Shown: positions 16,538-26,699 of the stretch, piece by piece
Layout: each line of letters begins with the position of its first letter
How positions within the stretch are numbered: position 1 is the first letter of the stretch
DNA from: Flavobacterium sangjuense
GTDB lineage: Bacteria; Bacteroidota; Bacteroidia; Flavobacteriales; Flavobacteriaceae
Assembly: GCF_004797125.1 (NCBI RefSeq)
Contig: NZ_CP038810.1
Location: forward strand, 2,108,001 to 2,172,000
DNA length: 64,000 nucleotides
Direction: 5' to 3'
The notes under the pieces: generated by a model
What the model saw: the letters and a program-made list of their open reading frames with translations, nothing else
Database searches by the model: none
Told to the model about the DNA's origin: nothing
Position numbers and translations under genes: made by a program

Positions 16538-19500
16538 ATGGTTCAAGAACAACCTTATATTCCTAAAAACAAAGTCAGAATTGTAACTGCCGCTTCACTT
16601 TTTGATGGTCATGATGCCGCTATTAATATCATGCGAAGAATCATTCAGGCAACTGGTGTTGAAGTAATTCATTTGGGTCACGACAGAAGCGTAGAAGAAG
16701 TGGTAAACACTGCAATTCAGGAAGATGCCAATGCCATTGCTTTGACTTCTTATCAAGGAGGGCATAATGAGTATTTTAAATACATGCACGATTTATTAAA
16801 GGAAAAAGGAGCAGGTCATATCAAGATTTTTGGCGGCGGTGGCGGCGTAATTTTGCCAAGCGAAATTGCAGAACTGCAAGCTTACGGAATTACCCGAATT
16901 TACGCTCCGGATGATGGTCGAGCCATGGGATTACAAGGAATGATTAACGATTTGGTTAAGCAATCTGATTATCCTATTGGTAACGAACTGAATGGTGAGC
17001 TAAAACATATTGAAGATAAAAATCCAACAGCTATTGCCCGTTTGATTTCGGCAGCAGAGAATTTCCCGGAAATTGCAAAACCTGTTTTTGATGATATTCA
17101 TAAGATTAATGAAACCTCAAAGATTCCGGTTCTTGGAATTACAGGAACTGGTGGAGCTGGAAAATCTTCTTTGGTTGATGAGTTAGTACGTCGTTTTTTA
17201 ATTGATTTTCCTGAAAAAACTATCGGATTAATTTCGGTTGATCCATCAAAACGTAAAACTGGTGGTGCTTTACTAGGAGACAGAATCCGTATGAATGCGA
17301 TTAACAATTCCAGAGTTTATATGCGTTCGTTGGCAACACGCCAATCTAATTTAGCGTTATCAAAATATGTTGCCGAAGCGATTCAGGTTTTGAAAGCGGC
17401 GAAATACGATATTATCATTCTTGAAACTTCGGGAATCGGACAATCTGATACTGAAATCATGGATCATTCCGATGTCTCTTTGTATGTAATGACACCTGAA
17501 TTTGGTGCCGCAACGCAATTGGAAAAAATCGACATGCTTGATTTTGCTGATTTGGTAGCGATAAATAAGTTTGATAAACGTGGTGCTTTGGATGCTATTC
17601 GCGATGTGAAGAAACAATACCAACGCAATCACAACCTTTGGGATACAAACCCCGATGAAATGCCGGTTATTGGGACAATCGCTTCACAGTTCAATGATCC
17701 TGGAATGAACACACTTTATAAAAAAGTGATGGATAAGATTGTGGAAAGAACTGGTGCCGATTTAAAATCTACTTTCCAGATTACCCGTGAAATGAGCGAG
17801 AAGATTTTTGTTATTCCACCACACAGAACAAGATATTTATCTGAAATTGCAGAGAACAATCGCAAGTATGATGAAACGGTTTTAACTCAGGTAGAAGTTG
17901 CTCAAAAGTTATATGGCATTTATAAAACCATTGAAAGCGTTTCCAGAAAACCAGTGCATTTAGACAAAGCCGGAGTTGATGTTAATGCTTTGAATTTCAA
18001 TGATGATAACAAAGATTTTCTAAACCTATTAGTTAAAGAATTTGACAGAGTAAAAATGAACCTTGATCCATTCAATTGGGAAATAATCCTAACATGGAAT
18101 GACAAGGTAAATAAATATAAAAATCCGGTTTATAGCTTTAAAGTGCGTGACAAGGAAATCAAAATCCAAACGCATACCGAAAGCTTATCACATACACAAC
18201 TTCCAAAAGTAGCGCTTCCAAAATACCAGGCTTGGGGCGATATTTTGAGATGGAATTTGCAGGAAAATGTTCCAGGAGAATTTCCTTTTGCTTCCGGATT
18301 GTATCCGTTTAAGCGTGAAGGCGAAGATCCATCACGTATGTTTGCAGGAGAAGGCGGGCCGGAACGTACTAACAAACGTTTCCATTATGTGAGTGCAGGT
18401 TTACCGGCAAAACGTTTATCGACAGCGTTTGATAGTGTGACCTTATACGGAAACGATCCTGATTTACGTCCGGATATTTATGGAAAAATCGGTAATGCCG
18501 GAGTTTCTATTTGTTGTCTGGATGATGCCAAGAAATTGTATTCCGGTTTCGATTTGAGTCATCCGCTGACTTCGGTTTCGATGACAATCAACGGTCCGGC
18601 GCCAATGTTGTTGGGTTTCTTTATGAATGCTGCTATCGACCAAAATTGTGAAAAATACATTGTTGAGAATAATCTTCAGGTAGAAGTAGAAGAAAGAATC
18701 AACGAAATCTATAAGGAAAAAGGATTAAACAGGCCAAAATACAACGGTGAATTGCCACAAGGAAATAATGGTTTAGGACTTATGCTGCTTGGCGTTACCG
18801 GAGACCAAGTTTTACCAAAGGATGTTTATCAGGACATCAAAGTTAAAACACTGACACAAGTTCGTGGTACAGTGCAGGCTGATATTTTAAAAGAAGATCA
18901 GGCGCAAAATACTTGCATATTCTCTACTGAATTTGCGCTTAGATTGATGGGTGATGTGCAGGAATATTTTATTCAGAAGAACGTTCGTAACTTTTATTCG
19001 GTTTCTATTTCAGGTTATCATATTGCCGAAGCCGGAGCGAATCCAATTACGCAATTGGCATTTACGCTATCGAATGGTTTCACTTACGTGGAATATTATT
19101 TGAGTCGTGGAATGAACATCAACGATTTTGGACCAAACTTATCCTTCTTTTTCTCAAACGGAATTGATCCGGAATATGCTGTAATCGGAAGAGTTGCACG
19201 TAAGATTTGGGCGAAAGCCATGAAAAATAAATACGGTGCCAACGAAAGAGCGCAGATGTTGAAATACCACATCCAAACTTCCGGTCGTTCGTTGCACGCT
19301 CAGGAAATTGATTTCAACGATATTCGTACAACGCTTCAGGCTTTGTATGCGATTTATGATAATTGTAATTCGTTGCATACGAATGCGTATGACGAAGCGA
19401 TTACAACTCCAACTGAGGAATCAGTGCGTCGTGCGATGGCAATTCAATTGATTATCAATAAGGAATTGGGTTTAGCCAAAAACGAAAATCCAATTCAGGG

Positions 19501-19963
19501 TTCGTTTATCATTGAAGAATTAACCGATTTAGTTGAAGAAGCAGTATTGCAGGAATTTGACAGAATCACAGAACGTGGCGGAGTTTTGGGCGCTATGGAA
19601 ACCATGTATCAGAGAAGCAAAATACAAGAAGAAAGTTTGTATTATGAAACTTTAAAACATACAGGTGAATTTCCAATCATTGGAGTAAACACATTCTTGA
19701 GTTCAAAAGGTTCACCAACGGTTTTACCAGCCGAAGTGATTCGTGCTACCGAAGAAGAAAAGCAAGTGCAGATTCAAACCTTAGATAATTTGCATAAAAC
19801 CTATCACGATTATGAAGATGAGCAGATTGCGGCTTTGCAGAATGCTGCAATAAATAACGAAAACATCTTTGAAGTGTTGATGAATGCTACGAAATATTGT
19901 TCACTCGGACAGATTACCGCAGGTTTGTTTGAAGTAGGAGGACAGTATCGTCGTAATATGTAA
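16538..19963 (+). CDS. icmF: Fused acyl-CoA mutase with built-in G-protein chaperone (IcmF)
   Basis: A 1141-residue three-part enzyme. An N-terminal B12-binding domain (about 12-140) carries [10 protein letters not shown] with the cobalt-ligating His. A MeaI/MeaB-type GTPase follows (about 195-430), with P-loop [12 protein letters not shown] and NKFDKRG. The C-terminal substrate-binding mutase barrel (about 560-1100) carries [20 protein letters not shown] and [17 protein letters not shown]. This order is that of isobutyryl-CoA mutase fused, which interconverts isobutyryl- and butyryl-CoA or pivalyl- and isovaleryl-CoA using adenosylcobalamin. The fused GTPase protects and reloads the cofactor. 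An earlier in-frame GTG at 16511 exists, but the ATG at 16538 before VQEQPY is preferred. The acyl-CoA substrate is not settled by inspection. Confidence 0.93.
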   Translation: MVQEQPYIPKNKVRIVTAASLFDGHDAAINIMRRIIQATGVEVIHLGHDRSVEEVVNTAIQEDANAIALTSYQGGHNEYFKYMHDLLKEKGAGHIKIFGGGGGVILPSEIAELQAYGITRIYAPDDGRAMGLQGMINDLVKQSDYPIGNELNGELKHIEDKNPTAIARLISAAENFPEIAKPVFDDIHKINETSKIPVLGITGTGGAGKSSLVDELVRRFLIDFPEKTIGLISVDPSKRKTGGALLGDRIRMNAINNSRVYMRSLATRQSNLALSKYVAEAIQVLKAAKYDIIILETSGIGQSDTEIMDHSDVSLYVMTPEFGAATQLEKIDMLDFADLVAINKFDKRGALDAIRDVKKQYQRNHNLWDTNPDEMPVIGTIASQFNDPGMNTLYKKVMDKIVERTGADLKSTFQITREMSEKIFVIPPHRTRYLSEIAENNRKYDETVLTQVEVAQKLYGIYKTIESVSRKPVHLDKAGVDVNALNFNDDNKDFLNLLVKEFDRVKMNLDPFNWEIILTWNDKVNKYKNPVYSFKVRDKEIKIQTHTESLSHTQLPKVALPKYQAWGDILRWNLQENVPGEFPFASGLYPFKREGEDPSRMFAGEGGPERTNKRFHYVSAGLPAKRLSTAFDSVTLYGNDPDLRPDIYGKIGNAGVSICCLDDAKKLYSGFDLSHPLTSVSMTINGPAPMLLGFFMNAAIDQNCEKYIVENNLQVEVEERINEIYKEKGLNRPKYNGELPQGNNGLGLMLLGVTGDQVLPKDVYQDIKVKTLTQVRGTVQADILKEDQAQNTCIFSTEFALRLMGDVQEYFIQKNVRNFYSVSISGYHIAEAGANPITQLAFTLSNGFTYVEYYLSRGMNINDFGPNLSFFFSNGIDPEYAVIGRVARKIWAKAMKNKYGANERAQMLKYHIQTSGRSLHAQEIDFNDIRTTLQALYAIYDNCNSLHTNAYDEAITTPTEESVRRAMAIQLIINKELGLAKNENPIQGSFIIEELTDLVEEAVLQEFDRITERGGVLGAMETMYQRSKIQEESLYYETLKHTGEFPIIGVNTFLSSKGSPTVLPAEVIRATEEEKQVQIQTLDNLHKTYHDYEDEQIAALQNAAINNENIFEVLMNATKYCSLGQITAGLFEVGGQYRRNM

Positions 19964-19981
19964 CTTAGTATATTAAAAAAG

Positions 19982-20007
19982 AAAACCTCACATCACTGTG
20001 AGGTTTT
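19982..20007. terminator. Intrinsic terminator after icmF
   Basis: An 11-bp stem AAAACCTCACA with complement, a 4-base loop and a T tract. It also faces the convergent MuiA-type gene and can serve both. Confidence 0.92.
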
Positions 20008-20011
20008 TTTA

Positions 20012-21883
20012 TTACAAATTTATTTTCTTATTCTTAGGGTATTTTACCTGATAGCCCAATTGCTTTTTGATCACTTGCTTTGGTGTAATTGTTATAGGCC
20101 AATATAAAATTCCTGTTTTTTCATCATACTCAGCACTATCAGTGTTTTCTTTTTCTACTTTAATCTCTTTATTTTGGCTTATAGGGATTCGGTCATAGAT
20201 TCTAACAGTGGCATCAGTCGATTTATTATTACGCAAAGTGATTTCGTAGTTGCGGTCAATAATTCTGGTGCTTCCCAAAAATGATTTGTCTTTTAGGTTG
20301 TTGATTTGCTTGCGCTCAATAATCAGATTACTGTCAATCCCCATCGATATTATCAATTCTTCTTCTGTTTGATACGGATTGATAAATGTTGTGCCAGCAT
20401 AACTTCCTTCGGTATAAATACTCGCATCACCTGGTAATAAATCGTATTTATTCCAGTCTTTTACTTTGGCAGTCAAGAATACATTTTCACTTAGTATTGG
20501 AGCTGAGAAATATTCAAATTCAGCAGGCATACTAAAGTTATCAATTTCTATTATGGATGGAGTGTCGAGCGAAGGAATAGAGTAGTTCTTTTTAATTTTA
20601 AAAGTTACAGTATTCATTATAATTTCCTTCTCGTCACCGGAACCTGTTGTGATTTCTTCTGATTTTACTTCGTTATCGTCTGAATCAATATCAGATCTTT
20701 TAGTTGAGCCATAGCCAACAACTACTACTTCCTGCAACGTAACACCACTGTCTTTCATAGTAACATTCATGGTGTTGCTGTATATGGGAAGCACAGCGTT
20801 TTCCATACCAACAAACGAATAAACTAATTCTTTACCGTTTTCTACTTTAAGGGTGTATCTGCCGTCAAAATCGGTTTGAGTACCAATGTTGGTTCCCTTT
20901 ACCATTACATTAACGCCGGGTATTGGACCACCTTTATCTGTAACCACACCTGAAACTACTTTAACCATTGGGTTAAAAATAAAATTTTGTTTTGTTAGCG
21001 CAGCTCCGGCATTGTAGTTATAAGTATTAATAAAGTTTAAATATTGAGGATCTAATTGTGGTTTGTCGTTGTTAACAGTAGGGTTACCTGTTGACAAAAT
21101 AAGTTTTACGTTATTCCAATCCTCACCGGTATTTTGGTAAACCTGTGCTTTGTAAGCAAATTGCAAAGCATCTTTTGAATTCTTGGCCTTAATTTCATAA
21201 GAAGGAACCCAGCCAGCACCTGAAACAGTATATTTCAGAATCAAATCCAGCGCAACGGCTTCATTGGGATTGTCTAATTTTATAATTATCTCACCTTTTG
21301 TTTCGTTAGAATTACCCATAATTTTTTGTAATTCCTGCTGCATGAGTTTTACGTCAGTATCTAAGGCTGCAATTTTTTTGTTGGTATCATACTTTTCCAT
21401 TTTGATAATAGGAATACGTTCTCTGTAATGTTTGGAATGCAAAAGCAATTTGTCCATTCCAACGGCTTGTTGACTACTGCCTAAATTTTTATTGAGTGAA
21501 AGTAACGACTCTTCTTCATCGAGACCATTAATACTGCTTTGTAAAACAGCTATTTCTCTTAGTTTGGCACTGATTTCAGATTGAAGTGTTTTGATTTTAT
21601 CTGACAATATTTTTTTAGGATAAGACACTACTTCATACGCAATAGATAGTATTGAAACATCTTTTAATCCACTGATTTGTATAGTGTTTTGACTTATAAA
21701 TTGGGAAACATCTACAATTTTGAGGATATTAGCTCCTTTTGGAATAGTTACAGAAACATCCGAAGTGATTTGTGCTCCATTGGTATATACTATAACTTCT
21801 TTAGGTGTTGCTTTTGTTTTAATTTCGGTAGCAGAAACATAAATCGAAGTAGTACATAAAAGGAATAAAATGATTTTTTTCAT
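20012..21883 (-). CDS. MuiA/DUF4139 family protein with an inserted carboxypeptidase-regulatory domain
   Basis: A 623-residue secreted protein. After a signal peptide (residues 1-18) comes a DUF4140-type N-terminal domain (about 25-125), a coiled-coil region with SEISAKLREIAVLQSS, and then the DUF4139 beta domain (about 200-620), with VSGAGWVPSYEIKA and NTGEDWNNVKLILSTGNP. Between the two halves of DUF4139, at about residues 308-397, is a CarboxypepD-regulatory-like domain, VVSGVVTDKGGPIPGVNVMV, ending in EVVVVGYGS. That ending is the hallmark of the N terminus of SusC-type TonB receptors. MuiA-type proteins are known as mucoidy inhibitors of uncertain mechanism. The insertion is clear; its role is not. 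The gene is monocistronic. Confidence 0.88.
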   Translation of the reverse strand: MKKIILFLLCTTSIYVSATEIKTKATPKEVIVYTNGAQITSDVSVTIPKGANILKIVDVSQFISQNTIQISGLKDVSILSIAYEVVSYPKKILSDKIKTLQSEISAKLREIAVLQSSINGLDEEESLLSLNKNLGSSQQAVGMDKLLLHSKHYRERIPIIKMEKYDTNKKIAALDTDVKLMQQELQKIMGNSNETKGEIIIKLDNPNEAVALDLILKYTVSGAGWVPSYEIKAKNSKDALQFAYKAQVYQNTGEDWNNVKLILSTGNPTVNNDKPQLDPQYLNFINTYNYNAGAALTKQNFIFNPMVKVVSGVVTDKGGPIPGVNVMVKGTNIGTQTDFDGRYTLKVENGKELVYSFVGMENAVLPIYSNTMNVTMKDSGVTLQEVVVVGYGSTKRSDIDSDDNEVKSEEITTGSGDEKEIIMNTVTFKIKKNYSIPSLDTPSIIEIDNFSMPAEFEYFSAPILSENVFLTAKVKDWNKYDLLPGDASIYTEGSYAGTTFINPYQTEEELIISMGIDSNLIIERKQINNLKDKSFLGSTRIIDRNYEITLRNNKSTDATVRIYDRIPISQNKEIKVEKENTDSAEYDEKTGILYWPITITPKQVIKKQLGYQVKYPKNKKINL

Positions 21884-21954
21884 CAGTGCAGTGATAATTA
21901 GTTTTTCTCGATATGTTCAAAGATATAAAACAAATGATACAGATTTCAGCATTC

Positions 21955-22101
21955 TTAAGAATTAGATTTATCCTCATTAAACTTTTTTACAATAGCTTTG
22001 AGTTGTTCTGCGCGGGCAGCTTTCTTGGATTTTTCCTTATCTTGCGCTTTGTGAAGCTTATCGTTATGTGCCTTAATATTTTTAGCATTGTTTCTTCCCA
22101 T
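21955..22101 (-). CDS. Small Lys-rich basic protein (48 residues)
   Basis: A 48-codon frame in the otherwise empty 21884-22192 gap, from ATG at 22101 to TAA at 21955. The product starts MGRNNAKNIKAHNDKLHKAQ and is strongly helical and charged, with many Lys, Asn, Ala and Glu and no membrane segment. Codon use is like that of its neighbours. I have seen similar tiny proteins with an MGRNNAKNIKAHND-like start in Flavobacteriia, but know no function. A nucleic-acid-associated role would fit the charge and is speculative. A TACTTTTA sequence close to the -7 consensus lies just upstream on the minus strand. Confidence 0.6.
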   Translation of the reverse strand: MGRNNAKNIKAHNDKLHKAQDKEKSKKAARAEQLKAIVKKFNEDKSNS

Positions 22102-22192
22102 GTGTTAAAAGTACAAATTTTTGTTAAATTTAATCTTTGGCACAATTAATGGATAGCAAAAAAAAATCATTAATCATTAAAAAATAAATATT

Positions 22193-22708
22193 ATGAAAAA
22201 GTTTACTTTAGTTTTAGCTTTTATCGGGATGATAACGCTACAAGGTTGCACAACTAACAATGATGACAGTATTGATAACGATACCATTAGTGAAGTATTT
22301 GAACTTAAAAATATTAATTTTGGTTTTGACGGAGGAAACAGTTATTCGATTTATCAAGTATTAAATCCTCAAATTTACCCTTCGGATAATATTCTGATTT
22401 ATAGATTGTCGGGAACCATTGATTCCAGCACTCCAATTTGGCAATTAATTCCAAGAACCTTATATTTAGATGAAGGTGAGTTGGATTACGATTTTGATTT
22501 CAGCAAAGAAGATTTTACGATATATGCCGGCGGAACGTATGATTTGACTCTAACTCCAAGCTATATCACTAATCAAACATTTAGAATCGTAATTATTCCA
22601 GGTTATTTTTCAAATAAAATGAAAGCTGGTGTAGATTTATCAGATTACAATGCAGTTGTAAATGCATTCCATATTGACCAGTCTAATATTAAAGTGCTGA
22701 ATAAATAA
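22193..22708 (+). CDS. Hypothetical lipoprotein
   Basis: A 171-residue protein with a lipoprotein signal (MKKFTLVLAFIGMITLQGC, lipobox LQGC) followed by an Asn/Asp-rich linker (TTNNDDSIDNDT), as often seen in surface-exposed or outer-membrane-anchored lipoproteins of Flavobacteria. The mature domain is short and beta-rich (FELKNINFGFDGGNSYSIYQ) with no catalytic motif I recognise. It is monocistronic, with a strong terminator 20 bases after the stop. I do not recognise the family. Confidence 0.8.
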   Translation: MKKFTLVLAFIGMITLQGCTTNNDDSIDNDTISEVFELKNINFGFDGGNSYSIYQVLNPQIYPSDNILIYRLSGTIDSSTPIWQLIPRTLYLDEGELDYDFDFSKEDFTIYAGGTYDLTLTPSYITNQTFRIVIIPGYFSNKMKAGVDLSDYNAVVNAFHIDQSNIKVLNK

Positions 22709-22727
22709 TTTGTAATACAGTTTTATA

Positions 22728-22758
22728 AAAAAACCATCTCGAATAGAGATGGTTTTTT
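22728..22758. terminator. Bidirectional intrinsic terminator
   Basis: A 13-bp stem AAAAAACCATCTC with complement and a GAATA loop lies between a plus-strand lipoprotein gene and a minus-strand aminoacyl-CoA synthase gene. It has A-rich and T-rich flanks usable in both directions. Confidence 0.93.
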
Positions 22759-22787
22759 ATTTATCTAAAAATCTAATTGTCTAAAAT

Positions 22788-24047
22788 CTATGAGACATCA
22801 ACCGTAGTGGCATCAGCAATCTTTTTATATGTTCCGTTTACTAATTTTTCTCTGATTGCATCAAAAGCAGTCAATGTTTCGTCGATATCCGCCAAAGTGT
22901 GAGAAGATGTTGGAATCATTCTCAACAAGATAATTCCTTTTGGAATAACAGGATAAACTACAATTGACAGGAAGATACCATAGTTTTCACGCAGGTCATT
23001 TACCATCACCATCGCTTCCGGTATAGAACCTTCTAAATAAACAGGAGTTACACAAGTGTTGGTATCTCCAATATTAAATCCGTGTGCTTTTAATCCGTTT
23101 TGCAATGCGTTTACATTTTCCCAAAGTTTGTCTTTCAATCCCGGATTGTCTCTCAACAACTGTAATCTTTTCAAAGCACCAACAGTTTGAATCATTGGCA
23201 ACGCTTTGGCAAACATTTGCGAACGCAAATTGTATTTCAAATAATCAATAATGTCTTTATCTGCAGCAAGGAATGCTCCAATACTTGCCATCGATTTGGC
23301 AAATGTTGAAAAGTAAACATCAATTCCGTCCTGGCAACCTTGCTCTTCTCCGGCACCGGCACCTGTTTTTCCTAATGTTCCAAATCCGTGAGCATCATCA
23401 ACTAAAAGTCGGAAATTGTATTTCTTTTTCATCTCTACAATTTCTTTCAACTTTCCTTGTTGGCCACGCATTCCGAAAACACCTTCTGTAATGAATAAAA
23501 TTCCACCTCCGGTTTCAGTAGCCATTTTAGTAGCACGTTGAAGATTTTTCTCCATGCTTTCTAAATCATTGTGTTTGTAGGTAAAACGTTTGCCCATGTG
23601 AAGACGCACACCATCAATGATGCAGGCGTGTGCATCAACATCGTAAACTATAATATCATTTTTGGTAACCAAAGCATCAATAGCAGACATTATCCCTTGG
23701 TAACCAAAGTTTAATAAGTATGCTGATTCTTTCATTACGAAAGCCGCTAATTCTTTTTCTAATTGTTCGTGAGCATCAGTGTGACCAGACATCATACGAG
23801 CACCCATTGGATAAGCAGCACCATATTTAATAGCAGCATCAGTATCCGCCTGACGAACTTCAGGATGATTTGCTAAGCCTAAATAATCATTCAGACTCCA
23901 GTTTAAAATATTTTTTCCGTGAAATGTCATTCTTGGGCCAAGTTCTCCTTCCAGTTTTGGGAAAACATAATATCCTTCGGCTTGAGATGCCCATTTTCCT
24001 AATGGACCTTTATTGTTTTGTATTCTTTCGAATAAATCTTTTACCAT
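22788..24047 (-). CDS. AONS-family PLP enzyme (capnine synthase or serine palmitoyltransferase-like)
   Basis: A 419-residue member of the alpha-oxoamine synthase family, which condenses an amino acid with an acyl-CoA. Visible features are SLNDYLGLANHPEV, the HTDAHEQLE segment, the PLP-contact DDAHGFG motif and the PLP lysine in STFAKSMASIGAF near residue 255. Family members include glycine C-acetyltransferase, BioF, serine palmitoyltransferase and capnine synthase (cysteate plus fatty-acyl-CoA). The length and the long N-terminal region (VKDLFERIQNNKGPLGKWA) resemble the Bacteroidota sphingolipid/sulfonolipid enzymes more than BioF or Kbl. No bio genes or threonine dehydrogenase gene are nearby. 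A TTG nine codons upstream is in frame, but the ATG at 24047 is preferred. Substrate is an inference. Confidence 0.85.
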   Translation of the reverse strand: MVKDLFERIQNNKGPLGKWASQAEGYYVFPKLEGELGPRMTFHGKNILNWSLNDYLGLANHPEVRQADTDAAIKYGAAYPMGARMMSGHTDAHEQLEKELAAFVMKESAYLLNFGYQGIMSAIDALVTKNDIIVYDVDAHACIIDGVRLHMGKRFTYKHNDLESMEKNLQRATKMATETGGGILFITEGVFGMRGQQGKLKEIVEMKKKYNFRLLVDDAHGFGTLGKTGAGAGEEQGCQDGIDVYFSTFAKSMASIGAFLAADKDIIDYLKYNLRSQMFAKALPMIQTVGALKRLQLLRDNPGLKDKLWENVNALQNGLKAHGFNIGDTNTCVTPVYLEGSIPEAMVMVNDLRENYGIFLSIVVYPVIPKGIILLRMIPTSSHTLADIDETLTAFDAIREKLVNGTYKKIADATTVDVS

Positions 24048-24071
24048 AATCACTTTGTGTTTTAGTCGTGG

Positions 24072-24079
24072 CAAAAGTA
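24072..24079 (-). promoter_or_regulatory. Candidate -7 box for the AONS-family gene
   Basis: The minus strand reads TACTTTTG, matching TANNTTTG, 25 bases upstream of the ATG at 24047. It overlaps the alternative TTG start, which supports the later ATG. Confidence 0.45.
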
Positions 24080-24144
24080 ATTATAAATTTAGTTTACTCC
24101 TAATGAAAATTTTGAACCATTAAGTGTTGAAAACCCAGATAAAT

Positions 24145-26529
24145 CTAGCTGACCAATAATTTAATGATTTCAAACAACGTGTCCTTATCAACCGGTTTTG
24201 ATAAATATTTGTTCATTCCAATTTCGATAACTCTGGTTTTGGTGCTTTCCATGACATCCGCAGTTAAAGCAATAATCGGAATTGATTTTTTGTCTTCGCC
24301 GGCTTCACCGTTACGGATGGCTATTGTGGCTTCATAACCATCCATAATTGGCATTTGTAAATCCATAAGAATAATGTCATAATCTTTCTCCATCAGTTTT
24401 TGAACACCTTCTTGTCCGTTGTTGGCAAAATCTACTGTAGTGTTCAGCCATTTTTTGGTAATCATTTTAATCACCATTTGGTTCATCGCATTGTCTTCAA
24501 CAACCAAAATTGATTTTCCGTTTAAATCATAATCATTAGTTGCAGCACTTACTTCAATTTCATTTTTGACTTCAATATTTTCATAAGTCAAATCGATAGT
24601 AACAACAGTTCCCAATCCAGTAGTGCTATCAACTTTAATCTTGCCATTTTGCAGATTTACCAAATGTTTTACGATATAAAGTCCAAGTCCTAAGCCGCCA
24701 AATTTTCGTTTGTTGGTAATGCTGTCCTGTGAGAACGAATCGAAAATGCTGTTTATTTTTTCTTTAGAAATTCCAACTCCGGTATCACTTACCGAAAAGG
24801 TGATTTGCACTTTGTTGTCTTTCTCTATTTTAGCATCTAACTTAAATTTGACAAATCCTTCATTGGTAAATTTGAGTGCATTACTTAAGATGTTTTGCAG
24901 TATTTGACTCAATCGGGCAGCATCTCCTTTGACCATTTGTGGCAAATTATCTCCTTTGACGAAAGTAAATTCTAATCCTTTGTCCTTAGCTTCACTAGTA
25001 AAATTATTGGCCATGTGCTCTACAGTTTTTACCAAATCAAACTCCGTAAACTCAAGCTTTATTTCATTTTTTTCAATTTTGGAAAAGTCCAGAATGTCAT
25101 TAACGGAATTCAATAAACTATAAGTCGAATACTTTATGATTTGACTGCCATTTTGTATTTGCTCCTCTTTAGAATCATTTGCCATTGATTTGGCTGTGTT
25201 CAAAATTGCATTCAAAGGTGTTCGCAATTCGTGACTTATATTGGATAAGAAATAGGACTTCAACTCGTTCATTTCTTCAGACTTCTGTAGTGCTACGGTT
25301 TGCAATTCTTCACGTTCGTCTTTTAGATTCCGAATTAAGTTCGCCATCGAAAGTGAAAGGAAAATTACCTCCATTCCGGTACCCAATTTTGATCCGTTTT
25401 CTGTCCAAAAAGTTAGTGGTAAAATGCTGAAATTTTTAAGAATAAAAACAACAAACCCGGCAATGAGAAAGAGTATGCCTGTTACAAAGAAACGGTCAAT
25501 TCTTTCGGTTTTAATATAAATAATTAATACTGAAGTGATGATAAGTAACAATAAAACTAATCCCAATCCATTCGCAATAGGATAGGAGTATTGAAGTGCT
25601 TTAGGAATAAAAAATAATGACAAAAAAAGCAGTAAATCCAATGCGTACAAAACATAAAAAGCATTGTTTATAAAACGATTGTATTCTTTTATTTTCAGAA
25701 ACACTTGAGCATAGCGACCTAAGAAGAAATTAGCAATGCAGGCAAATATAATTACGGCGTGCAAAGAAAACCAACCCGATTGTGGTGTAATAAATTGATA
25801 GAAATAGCCATCGATAGAAAATTGCAGCAAACCAATAAAAACCACATACATGCTGTAATACAAGAAAGTTTTGTCACGCATGGCAAAGAAAAAGAACAGA
25901 TACAAAATAGCCGCAATAATCAAGATTCCGTAAAAGAAACCAAACACAAACTGTTCAAACGAAGTGACTTCTAATAAATGTTGCAAACTATGCAACACCA
26001 TTGGCATAGAAAGCATTTCACCATCACTTTTAATATGCAGATAAAACTGCTGTTGTTCCTGTGGCGACAAAGTAATTCTGAAAATCGTTTTTCTGTGGTC
26101 AAAACTTCTTTCGGCAAAGGGAATAGCATCACCACTAATATATTTTGCAACCTGATTATTGTTTTTTATAATATACAATTCGGCTAAGTCGGTTATTGGT
26201 CTTGCCGTTTCAAAGAAATATATCAGTTCTTCATCAGTAGTATTCTTGAGCTGAAATCGCAGCCAATAGTTATGGTTTGTAAAGCCAAAGTCTTGATTTT
26301 CATTCTTCATTGGAACGAAATGAAAGGCTTTTATATTTTTGATTTGTTCAAAATTTACGTCAACTTTGCCAACGTCAACATATTCAGTTTTAGTATGTAT
26401 GGATATGTTTTCGGATTGTTTTCCTTCTTGCAGAAGAAATTGTGAGGTCACATTTTGACTCAGTAATAGAAAGATGCCAATAAGGCAAAGCAAACTATTA
26501 CATGCTTTGTTTGTGGTATTTGATAGCAT
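24145..26529 (-). CDS. 7TMR-DISM hybrid histidine kinase
   Basis: This 794-residue sensor has a signal peptide (about 1-30), an extracytoplasmic 7TMR-DISMED2 domain (about 35-165, DFGFTNHNYWLRFQLKN) and seven predicted membrane helices (about 190-395). A HisKA domain follows, with the phospho-His in YFLSNISHELRTPLNAI near residue 433, then a HATPase domain (DTGVGISKEKI, GGLGLGLYIVKHL). A C-terminal receiver (about 670-790) has Asp in IILMDLQMPIMDGYEA and Lys in YLSKPVDK. DISMED2 domains are thought to bind carbohydrate or other small ligands. It stands alone, so its downstream partner must be encoded elsewhere. Confidence 0.94.
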   Translation of the reverse strand: MLSNTTNKACNSLLCLIGIFLLLSQNVTSQFLLQEGKQSENISIHTKTEYVDVGKVDVNFEQIKNIKAFHFVPMKNENQDFGFTNHNYWLRFQLKNTTDEELIYFFETARPITDLAELYIIKNNNQVAKYISGDAIPFAERSFDHRKTIFRITLSPQEQQQFYLHIKSDGEMLSMPMVLHSLQHLLEVTSFEQFVFGFFYGILIIAAILYLFFFFAMRDKTFLYYSMYVVFIGLLQFSIDGYFYQFITPQSGWFSLHAVIIFACIANFFLGRYAQVFLKIKEYNRFINNAFYVLYALDLLLFLSLFFIPKALQYSYPIANGLGLVLLLLIITSVLIIYIKTERIDRFFVTGILFLIAGFVVFILKNFSILPLTFWTENGSKLGTGMEVIFLSLSMANLIRNLKDEREELQTVALQKSEEMNELKSYFLSNISHELRTPLNAILNTAKSMANDSKEEQIQNGSQIIKYSTYSLLNSVNDILDFSKIEKNEIKLEFTEFDLVKTVEHMANNFTSEAKDKGLEFTFVKGDNLPQMVKGDAARLSQILQNILSNALKFTNEGFVKFKLDAKIEKDNKVQITFSVSDTGVGISKEKINSIFDSFSQDSITNKRKFGGLGLGLYIVKHLVNLQNGKIKVDSTTGLGTVVTIDLTYENIEVKNEIEVSAATNDYDLNGKSILVVEDNAMNQMVIKMITKKWLNTTVDFANNGQEGVQKLMEKDYDIILMDLQMPIMDGYEATIAIRNGEAGEDKKSIPIIALTADVMESTKTRVIEIGMNKYLSKPVDKDTLFEIIKLLVS

Positions 26530-26665
26530 GCTTGGGTTCGTTTTATTGTGGGTAAAGTAACTTACGAATATATTTGGCTTTTAGTTCTGTTTAACAATAG
26601 TATAAAAAAGATAAACAACTATTTAATTTTATCTGCTAATAAATCATAAAACGGTATATTTTAAA

Positions 26666-26673
26666 TAACTTTG
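26666..26673 (+). promoter_or_regulatory. Candidate -7 box for rdgB
   Basis: TAACTTTG matches TANNTTTG, 26 bases before the rdgB ATG. No good -33 TTG lies at the usual spacing. Confidence 0.5.
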
Positions 26674-26699
26674 TCATCCTAATACTTCATTTAATTTCC

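Noticed and set aside
21913..22149. Plus-strand frame of 78 codons in the gap before the lipoprotein gene
   Set aside because: It is the antisense shadow of the 48-codon minus-strand gene, with hydrophobic composition arising from reversed Lys codons.
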